In this document: positions 6,609 to 12,608 of the stretch, piece after piece | Layout of the letters: the number at the start of each line of letters is the position of its first letter | Position numbering within the stretch: position 1 is the first letter of the stretch | NCBI GenBank assembly: GCA_038057515.1 | Contig: JBBUDB010000030.1 | Coordinates: forward strand, 1 to 12,608 | Length of the DNA: 12,608 nucleotides | Direction of reading: 5' to 3' | Source: DATJQA01 sp038057515 | GTDB lineage: Bacteria; Patescibacteriota; Minisyncoccia; UBA6257; 2-01-FULL-56-20 | Program-made: the position numbers and the translations under genes | Notes under the pieces: model-generated | Databases searched by the model: none | What the model saw: only the letters and a program-made list of their open reading frames with translations | Told to the model about the DNA's origin: nothing

Positions 6609-6658
6609 ATAAATTCCAGATAGGAAATTCCAAATTTTAAACCCCAACTTCAAGCACC

Positions 6659-6688
6659 TCCGCCAAAGGCGGATCCGCCTCCGGCGGA
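6659..6688. repeat. TCCGCC-N3-GGCGGA tandem-hairpin repeat before glyQS
   Basis: Two units, TCCGCC-AAA-GGCGGA and TCCGCC-TCC-GGCGGA, form a 30-base near-palindrome with two central mismatches per arm, in the same layout as 890-919. It ends 8 bases before the glyQS ATG, so its last GGCGGA falls where a Shine-Dalgarno would sit. AAATTCCA occurs at 6611-6618, 6625-6632 and 6689-6696; the last two flank the repeat, and the last copy touches the start codon. Confidence 0.85.
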
Positions 6689-6696
6689 AAATTCCA

Positions 6697-8049
<1,353 letters not shown>

Positions 8050-8076
8050 GCGAACTACCAGGCCGCCGAGATGTTG

Positions 8077-8108
8077 AAAAGAGTATATCACATGTGATAT
8101 ACTCTTTT
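8077..8108. terminator. Perfect 32-bp palindrome, bidirectional terminator
   Basis: AAAAGAGTATATCACA (8077-8092) is followed immediately by its exact complement TGTGATATACTCTTTT (8093-8108). A T-run ends the right arm and an A-run begins the left, so the RNA hairpin would terminate in either direction. It lies 28 bases after the glyQS stop. The perfect dyad with no spacer would also suit a dimeric repressor, so an operator role is possible. Confidence 0.75.
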
Positions 8109-8119
8109 TGAGCGTTATT

Positions 8120-8227
8120 CATCCCGTTAAAAGCCGTAAAACGCCTTATGATTATTATACAAAGAGTAGCCACGAAACATCCCGTGTCGGGGGGTTTGTC
8201 TTTTATTAGTCGGCTTCTAACGGGATG
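8120..8227 (+). promoter_or_regulatory. Leader with inverted repeat ending on the murA start codon
   Basis: CATCCCGTTAAAAGCCG (8120-8136) is complementary to CGGCTTCTAACGGGATG (8211-8227) at 16 of 17 positions, and the right arm ends exactly with the murA ATG. Inside the 74-base loop, AAAC/GTTT and CCCG/CGGG (8175-8197) make a terminator-like hairpin followed by GTCTTTTATT. Its left strand contains CATCCCGT (8178-8185), which can also pair with ACGGGATG at 8220-8227. The pieces could switch between start-codon sequestration and release, or form an operator for the encoded HTH. A possible -10 (TATTAT at 8153 or TATACA at 8156) has no clear -35. Confidence 0.55.
8175..8204 (+). terminator. Attenuator-like hairpin in the murA leader
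   Basis: AAAC (8175-8178) pairs with GTTT (8194-8197) and CCCG (8181-8184) with CGGG (8188-8191), around a TGT loop, with one A-G mismatch and a T-G pair between. GTCTTTTATT follows. It lies 20 bases before the murA ATG, where a constitutive terminator would prevent expression; hence a conditional element is suspected. Confidence 0.4.
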
Positions 8228-9742
8228 AAAACCACCGAACAGGAAAAGATCGGCCGATTTATCACCGAGCTTCGCGAGCGGGCGGGGATGACCCAGGAAG
8301 ACCTGGCGGCATCCTTAAAGACCAGCCAGAGCGCCGTGGCGCGCATGGAGCGGGGCGACCAGAACTTCTCGACAGAAATGCTTTCGAAAATAAGCGCCGT
8401 TTTGGGGCGCGATGTGGTGACCCTCGGCTCGGGCGCCATTAACTTCAAGATCGAAGGCGGTCGGCCGCTCTCCGGCACGATCCGGACGAACACCTCGAAA
8501 AATTCGGCGGTGGGGCTTCTCATGGCCTCGCTCGTAAACCGAGGCCGCACCGAGCTTCGCGGCATGCCGCGCATTGAGGAGGTAAACCGCGTGATCGAGG
8601 TCCTCACCTCAATTGGCGTCGTCGCGCGCTGGCTAAACGACACCGACATCGAAATCACGCCGCCGAAGCGATTTTCTCTTGAAAAGCTCGATGTGGCCTC
8701 AGCGGCGAAAACCCGGAGCGTCCTGATGCTTTTGGGTCCGCTCGTGAACGCCCTGCCGAAATTCAAATTGCCGTATCCGGGCGGATGCAAAATCGGCCGG
8801 CGCACGGTGCGACCGCATCTTTTTGGTCTCCAAAAGCTCGGCGTCGGCATCACGGCGACGAAGGGGAATTACCACGTGACGGTGAAACACCTTAAGCCGG
8901 CCGAGGTCGTTCTCTACGAAGCGGGCGACACCGTGACGGAGAACCTGCTCATGGCGGCGGCGCGCATTGACGGCGCGACAACCCTGAAATTCGCTTCCGC
9001 GAATTATATGGTCCAAGACGTAGCTCACTATCTTGAAGCGCTGGGCGTACGCGTCGAGGGCATTGGCACGACGACGATGAAGGTGCATGGCCTCGCCGAT
9101 ATCGATAAAGACGTCGTTTATTATCCGAGCGAAGATCCGATAGAGTCGATGCTCTTTCTTTCGATCGCGGCCACGACGAACTCGGCCATTACCATTGAGC
9201 GTTGCCCGATCGACTTTTTGGAGATCGAACTTCTTAAGCTCGAGAAGATGGGGTTCCGCTATAAGATCACGAAGCGCTATTTGGCGCGAAACGGTTTTAC
9301 CAATTTGGCGGATATCAGAACGTTTCCCTCAAAACTCGTGGCGCTTGAAGAGAAGATCCATGCCCAGCCGTATCCGGGACTAAATATCGATAACTTGCCG
9401 TTTTTCGTGCCCATCGCCGCGCGAGCCAAGGGTACGATGCTTATTCACGACTGGGTTTACGAAAATCGGGCCATCTATTACATGGAACTGGCGAAATTGG
9501 GCGCGAACGTGATTCTGGCCGATCCGCATCGCATTTACGTCGAAGGGCCGACGGAGTTCCGGCCCGCCGAGATCGTCTGCCCGCCCGCTCTCCGGCCCGC
9601 GGTCATCATCATGATCGCCATGTTGGCCGCGAAGGGCACTTCGATATTGCGTAACGTCTACTCCATTAGCCGCGGCTACGAAGACATCATGACCCGCCTG
9701 AATCGTTTGGGCGCGAAGATCGAGATTTTGCGAGGCGTCTAG
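8225..9742 (+). CDS. murA: UDP-GlcNAc enolpyruvyl transferase fused to an N-terminal HTH
   Basis: MurA transfers enolpyruvate from PEP to UDP-N-acetylglucosamine, the first committed step of peptidoglycan synthesis, in the cytoplasm. Residues about 9-64 are an XRE/Cro-type helix-turn-helix (LRERAGMTQEDLAASLKTSQ then VARMERG). The MurA fold runs from about 72 to 505 in the same frame. Equivalents of the key E. coli residues are visible: K92 and N93 (K22/N23), R164 (R91), catalytic C188 in PGGCKIGRR (C115), D389 in LNIDN (D305) and R483 in SRGYE (R397). The active-site Cys predicts fosfomycin sensitivity. The usual DRIE segment reads DPIE at 304-307. At 505 residues it exceeds the roughly 420 of plain MurA by the HTH length. 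The start is fixed by the inverted repeat and lacks a Shine-Dalgarno. A dual enzyme/regulator role is inferred, not shown. Confidence 0.93.
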   Translation: MKTTEQEKIGRFITELRERAGMTQEDLAASLKTSQSAVARMERGDQNFSTEMLSKISAVLGRDVVTLGSGAINFKIEGGRPLSGTIRTNTSKNSAVGLLMASLVNRGRTELRGMPRIEEVNRVIEVLTSIGVVARWLNDTDIEITPPKRFSLEKLDVASAAKTRSVLMLLGPLVNALPKFKLPYPGGCKIGRRTVRPHLFGLQKLGVGITATKGNYHVTVKHLKPAEVVLYEAGDTVTENLLMAAARIDGATTLKFASANYMVQDVAHYLEALGVRVEGIGTTTMKVHGLADIDKDVVYYPSEDPIESMLFLSIAATTNSAITIERCPIDFLEIELLKLEKMGFRYKITKRYLARNGFTNLADIRTFPSKLVALEEKIHAQPYPGLNIDNLPFFVPIAARAKGTMLIHDWVYENRAIYYMELAKLGANVILADPHRIYVEGPTEFRPAEIVCPPALRPAVIIMIAMLAAKGTSILRNVYSISRGYEDIMTRLNRLGAKIEILRGV

Positions 9743-9746
9743 AACC

Positions 9747-9782
9747 CCTTATTCTCATGTTCTTAAGAACACGAGAATAAGG
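9747..9782. repeat. 36-bp near-perfect palindrome after murA
   Basis: CCTTATTCTC-ATGTTCTT (9747-9764) and AAGAACAC-GAGAATAAGG (9765-9782) are complementary except for A9757 against C9772. There is no spacer and no T-run on either side, so it is a poor intrinsic terminator. It starts 5 bases after the murA stop. It may be a processing stem, a cruciform, or an operator such as one bound by the MurA HTH. Confidence 0.7.
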
Positions 9783-9827
9783 CGGCACGATTATCGTCGA
9801 ATAAACAATCCGTGGACACGCTGTTTG

Positions 9828-9941
9828 CCCCGCGCCTTTTTCAGTGAGCGCGAGTTCGTAGCCCAAAACTTTTACCGCGGAATCGCCTTGCGGCCCCAAC
9901 GAAATCAGGGTATTCTGTCTTTGCTCCAAAAAGGTGCGGGG
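9828..9941 (+). other. Structured spacer, possible small RNA or mreB leader
   Basis: CCCCGCGCCTTTTT (9828-9841) pairs along all 14 bases with AAAAAGGTGCGGGG (9928-9941), with one G-U. Inside, GAGC (9846-9849) can pair with GCTC (9923-9926), TTCGT (9855-9859) with ACGAA (9899-9903), and CCGC (9875-9878) with GCGG (9890-9893), giving a nested stem. The wobble is G-U on this strand but C-A on the other, slightly favouring a + strand RNA. I see no SRP, RNase P or tmRNA signature. A competing view is an 80-residue minus-strand frame (9929 to 9687, TTG start) that has plausible codons but no recognisable family. Confidence 0.35.
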
Positions 9942-10001
9942 TGCTCGGTTTTGTTGGATAATTCCCCCGCGCGGTGTTTGGATTAGCGACTTAGAACCGG
10001 C

Positions 10002-11009
10002 ATGTTTACTCGCAAGATTGGGATAGATTTAGGCACTGCCAATACGGTGGTTTTTGCTCCCGACCGCGGCTTTATCATCAACGAACCGACCATTGTTGCT
10101 ATCCGAAAAACGGATAATTCCGTGATGGCCGTTGGCTCCGAGGCCAAGGAGATGATCGGCCGCACTTCCGAAGACATCGTGGCCTACCGGCCCCTCAAAG
10201 ATGGCGTCATCGCCGACTACTACATCACCAAGGCTCTCCTCACCTACTTCATCGGCAAGGCCGTGGGTCGCTTCAATATCTTCAAACCCGAGGTTATCAT
10301 CTCGGTGCCGGCGGGCATCACCCAAACCGAACGGCGGGCGGTGATGAACGCGGCGGGCGAAGCGGGCGCGCGGAACGTTTATATCGTGCGCGAACCGGTC
10401 TTGGCCGCGCTCGGCGCGGGCATTCCCATCAACGCCCGCTCGGGCCACATGGTCGTCAACATGGGCGGCGGCACCTCCGAGGTGGCCGTCATCGCTCTCG
10501 GCAATATCGTGTCGTGGTCCAGCTTGCGCGTGGCGGGCAATAAGTTCGATCAGGCGATCGCGGATTATGTGAAGAAAAAGTACTCGCTCGCGATCGGCGA
10601 GCAAACGGCGGAAAACGTGAAGATCGAGGTCGGCGCGGCGTTGCCCGCCAAAGACAAGATGGAGTATCAAATCCGCGGCCGGAATCTGGTGAGCGGCCTG
10701 CCGAAGGACATTCTCTTAACCTCGAACGAGATCGCGGAAGCCCTAAACCCGTTCCTCATAGAGATTGCCGGTTCGGTGCAGAACGTTTTTAACAACACCC
10801 CGCCCGAACTCGTGGCCGACATCATGGGCAAGGGGATAATCCTCTCGGGCGGTAGCGCCCAGATCCATCACCTACCGGAGTTTTTCGAGCGCTTCCTCGG
10901 CGTCGCGGCCTATCTCGCCGAAGACCCGCTTTTTTGCGTGGCGAAGGGCGCCGGCCTTATCTTGGATCACCTCGACACGTATAAGCAGACATTACTCAAT
11001 AAGAAATGA
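10002..11009 (+). CDS. mreB: MreB-like rod-shape actin
   Basis: A bacterial actin that forms membrane-associated filaments guiding side-wall peptidoglycan synthesis. It is 335 residues, the usual length. Phosphate-1 is GIDLGTANTVV at 7-17, with D9. The middle is typical: RPLKDGVIADY, then VIISVPAGITQTERRAVMNAAGEAGA. Phosphate-2 reads VVNMGGGTSEVAV with N153 where nearly all MreB have Asp, and the later GGD motif reads AGN (RVAGNKFDQAI). The adenosine motif is ILSGGSA, and the tail AEDPLFCVAKGAGLILD is typical. Loss of the phosphate-2 Asp, whose actin equivalent helps position Mg and water for ATP hydrolysis, suggests slow or absent ATPase. No mreC/mreD is in the window. The nearest wall gene is murA, 260 bases upstream. 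No Shine-Dalgarno is seen before the ATG. Confidence 0.93.
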   Translation: MFTRKIGIDLGTANTVVFAPDRGFIINEPTIVAIRKTDNSVMAVGSEAKEMIGRTSEDIVAYRPLKDGVIADYYITKALLTYFIGKAVGRFNIFKPEVIISVPAGITQTERRAVMNAAGEAGARNVYIVREPVLAALGAGIPINARSGHMVVNMGGGTSEVAVIALGNIVSWSSLRVAGNKFDQAIADYVKKKYSLAIGEQTAENVKIEVGAALPAKDKMEYQIRGRNLVSGLPKDILLTSNEIAEALNPFLIEIAGSVQNVFNNTPPELVADIMGKGIILSGGSAQIHHLPEFFERFLGVAAYLAEDPLFCVAKGAGLILDHLDTYKQTLLNKK

Positions 11010-11030
11010 AACGGAGCGAGAGAGAAGCAG

Positions 11031-11155
11031 AAAACCAGATAATAATGACGAAGAGAATCAGATACGCAGAAAGCAGAAAATCAGATATGCAAATCATCCT
11101 ACATTTTTGTTTTTTGAATTCTGTCTTTCTGACCATCTGATATTCTGATTCTCTA
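11031..11155. repeat. AATCAGATA-rich imperfect inverted repeat before holB
   Basis: This AT-rich spacer holds repeated ATCAGATA-type words. AGAGAATCAGA (11052-11062) is the exact complement of TCTGATTCTCT (11144-11154), and CAGAAAGCAGAA (11067-11078) is complementary to TTCTGTCTTTCTG (11119-11131) apart from one extra base. AAACCAGATAAT near 11033 also occurs in the recO-downstream spacer near 4870. It looks like a degenerate dispersed repeat. It could form a long hairpin ending about 10 bases before the holB start. Confidence 0.65.
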
Positions 11156-11163
11156 TCCTTTTT

Positions 11164-12033
11164 ATGATTGTTGGCCACGAAGAACTTATCCGCGATCTCC
11201 GCGCCCGGGCAGACCGGAGCGCTTTGGGTCATAGTTGGATAATTTTTGGGCCCCGGGGCGTCGGTAAGGCGACCGTTGCACGCGCCTTGGCGCGCTACGT
11301 TGAAACCGGCGTCTTTGAAGACGGCGGCTCGCCTCGCCAGGCGCAAGGCGGAGCGGGCATCCGCCCGCTCTCGGATGCGATCTTCGTTACAGCCGAACAC
11401 GAGGCGGATTCGATCGGCATTGATCGCGCCCGCGAGATCCGCGCCTTTCTCGCGCAGACGCCGCTCGTCGGGCCCCGTCGGACGGTGGTCATAGAAGCGG
11501 GGGAGCGGCTCACACCCGAAGCCCAGAACGCGCTTCTCAAGGTCGCCGAGGAGCCGCCGCAGGCGGCGCTTATTATTCTCGTCGTTGATGATCCGGAGCG
11601 TCTCTTGCCGACCATCCGATCTCGTTTTGCCGAAGTGCATGCCGGGGCTGTGCCCGAGGCGAAGATCGCAAAGTGGCTGGTTGATTATCACGGCGTGGCG
11701 GCCAAGGACGCCGCCCTCGCGGCCAAGAGATCTTTCGGCGCGCCCGGGTTCGCCTGGCGCATAGTAAAAGACGAAGCGTTTGGCGTCCTGCGCGAGAAGG
11801 CGGAAAAATTGCTTGCCCTGCCCGTTTCGGCGCGGAAAGCGTTCGTCAAGGAGCTGACCGACGAAGAGGAGTTCGACGCCGAGGCATTTCTCGAGATGAT
11901 ATTATTCGTGTTGGTCTGGGGCTCGCGGAAGAATTTTCCGCTTTGGCATAAGGTTCTTGAGTTGCGATCCGAGCTCAATTCCTATAATCTGAATCCGCGC
12001 TTGCACCTTACGGCGCTCGCGCAAGAACTCTAA
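11164..12033 (+). CDS. holB: DNA polymerase III delta' (clamp-loader subunit)
   Basis: Delta' is the stator of the AAA+ clamp loader that opens the beta sliding clamp for replication. The start MIVGHEELIRDLR and GHSWIIFGPRGVGKATVARALA are typical of HolB/DnaX-type proteins. The Walker A is GPRGVGKA with K35; the residue after Lys is Ala rather than Ser/Thr, which I recall from other HolB proteins. The Walker B region RRTVVIEAGERLTPEAQNALLKVAEEPP is at 105-132. The sensor-1 area is IILVVDDPERLLPTIRSR, where the SRC motif of clamp loaders reads SRF. The four-cysteine zinc module of DnaX is absent. The C-terminal half (about 165-289) is helical and diverged. At 289 residues it is a little short but complete. 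No Shine-Dalgarno precedes the ATG, and a terminator follows directly. Confidence 0.9.
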   Translation: MIVGHEELIRDLRARADRSALGHSWIIFGPRGVGKATVARALARYVETGVFEDGGSPRQAQGGAGIRPLSDAIFVTAEHEADSIGIDRAREIRAFLAQTPLVGPRRTVVIEAGERLTPEAQNALLKVAEEPPQAALIILVVDDPERLLPTIRSRFAEVHAGAVPEAKIAKWLVDYHGVAAKDAALAAKRSFGAPGFAWRIVKDEAFGVLREKAEKLLALPVSARKAFVKELTDEEEFDAEAFLEMILFVLVWGSRKNFPLWHKVLELRSELNSYNLNPRLHLTALAQEL

Positions 12034-12037
12034 TAAC

Positions 12038-12067
12038 ATAATTGACTAGTCGCTAGTCATTATTTTT
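12038..12067 (+). terminator. Intrinsic terminator between holB and frr
   Basis: TGACTAG (12043-12049) pairs with CTAGTCA (12053-12059) around a TCG loop. ATAA (12038-12041) pairs with TTAT (12060-12063) past one bulged T. A TTTT run follows. It begins 5 bases after the holB stop and ends 18 bases before frr, so frr needs its own start of transcription or read-through. Confidence 0.75.
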
Positions 12068-12084
12068 CTAGCACACCAACTCTA

Positions 12085-12608
12085 ATGGACACCTATCTCA
12101 AAGAACTTGAAACAGCGCTTAAGGCCGCTACGGATAGATTTCACGAAGACATGCAGGGCGTGCGCAGTAATCGGCCGTCAGTGGGACTTGTCGAGAATAT
12201 CCCCGTTGAGGCCTATGGAGAGCAGTTGACCATCAAGCAGGTCGGCTCGCTTTCGGTGCGGCCGCCGCGCGATATCGAGATCACCCTCTGGGATACCTCG
12301 GTCACGCCGGCCGTCATGAAGGCCATTGAAGATTCTAAGTCCGGCCTTTCCGTTTCGAATTCCGGCAATATCATCCGCGCCAGCTTGCCCCAGCTCACCG
12401 ATGAGCGGCGGGCGGAGATCGAAAAAATGGCGCGCAAGATGTCCGAGACGACGCGCATCGAAATACGCACCACCCGCGATGAAACAATGAAGCGCATCAA
12501 GGCAGGGGAAGAGGCGAAGGCGATCAGCGAAGACCAGGCTTTCAAGGGTCGGGAGCAAGCGCAAAAATTGGTTGACGAGGCCAATAAGCGCATCGAACAG
12601 GTTCTTGA
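12085..12608 (+). CDS. frr: Ribosome recycling factor, 3' end cut by the window
   Basis: RRF acts with EF-G to split post-termination ribosomes. The frame from ATG 12085 gives 174 residues plus two bases and is still open at the window end. RRF is normally about 185 residues, so only some ten residues are missing; this is truncation by the window, not a broken gene. Recognisable parts are MDTYLKELETALKAATDRF, the first long helix continuing to MQGVRSNRPS; the beta domain with VEAYGEQLTIKQVGSLSV; TLWDTSVTPAVMKAIEDS; the PQLTDERRAEIEK turn into the third helix; and IRTTRDETMKRIK, which carries the conserved arginine region that contacts 23S rRNA. No Shine-Dalgarno is seen. It often neighbours pyrH or tsf in other bacteria; here it follows holB. 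Confidence 0.95.
   Translation, partial: MDTYLKELETALKAATDRFHEDMQGVRSNRPSVGLVENIPVEAYGEQLTIKQVGSLSVRPPRDIEITLWDTSVTPAVMKAIEDSKSGLSVSNSGNIIRASLPQLTDERRAEIEKMARKMSETTRIEIRTTRDETMKRIKAGEEAKAISEDQAFKGREQAQKLVDEANKRIEQVL

Noticed and set aside
8086..8099. CRP-like cAMP receptor site (TATCACATGTGATA), tempting given the cyclase upstream
   Set aside because: The half-sites are in the opposite order (TCACA then TGTGA, no spacer) to the CRP consensus TGTGA-N6-TCACA. The T-run and A-run fit a terminator better.
9828..9941. Known structured RNAs (SRP RNA, 6S, RNase P, tmRNA)
   Set aside because: No SRP domain IV motif, no RNase P conserved core, no tmRNA tRNA-like end, and too short for typical 6S RNA. 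Left as unassigned structure.
12085..12608. frr as a truncated pseudogene
   Set aside because: The frame is open to the last base of the window and lacks only about ten residues; the cut is due to the window end.

Overview
The window reads like a chromosomal piece of a candidate phyla radiation (Patescibacteria, probably Parcubacteria-like) genome with fairly high GC. The reasons are short housekeeping proteins, weak or absent Shine-Dalgarno sequences, intergenic TCCGCC-N3-GGCGGA palindromes and 'AATCAGATA'-rich spacers of a kind I associate with these genomes, and large single-TM Ig-like surface proteins wedged between housekeeping genes. This placement is inference; no marker here proves it. 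Genes end with TAA, TAG and TGA, so UGA is a stop and the UGA=Gly code of Gracilibacteria/Absconditabacteria does not apply. Every confident gene is on the + strand.

Layout. 1-500: a small AT-richer coiled-coil gene behind a ten-G run, ended by a terminator. 500-1030: no protein gene I believe. It holds a second terminator, a good promoter, tRNA-Leu(GAG) with a partial copy of its own 5' end just upstream, and two back-to-back hairpin-within-hairpin structures, the second containing a perfect 30-bp palindrome. 1031-8049: a tightly spaced same-strand run, likely one or a few transcripts: membrane-anchored FecR/Ig-like protein, CHASE2-adenylate cyclase (class IIIb type residues), compact RecO, a four-module Ig-like (DUF11-type) anchored protein, and alpha2-type glycyl-tRNA synthetase. 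It closes at a perfect 32-bp palindromic terminator. 8110-9742: an elaborate leader (17-nt inverted repeat ending on the start codon, with a terminator-like hairpin inside its loop) followed by MurA fused to an N-terminal XRE-type helix-turn-helix. 9743-10001: a palindrome and a structured spacer. 10002-11009: MreB-like actin with Asp-to-Asn in phosphate-2. 11010-11163: repeat-rich spacer. 11164-12033: clamp-loader delta' (HolB), then a terminator. 12085-end: ribosome recycling factor, cut by the window edge.

How the genes may work together. FecR protein and CHASE2 cyclase look like an envelope-sensing pair that would make cAMP; no cAMP effector is visible here. MurA (peptidoglycan precursor entry step) and MreB (rod-shape scaffold) are neighbours and probably both serve wall growth, and the HTH on MurA suggests that wall synthesis could be tied to DNA binding, perhaps at its own leader. 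RecO, HolB, GlyRS and RRF are core replication/repair/translation genes. The most unusual points are the HTH-MurA fusion with its leader, the MreB phosphate-2 substitution, and the palindromic repeats around tRNA-Leu and glyQS.
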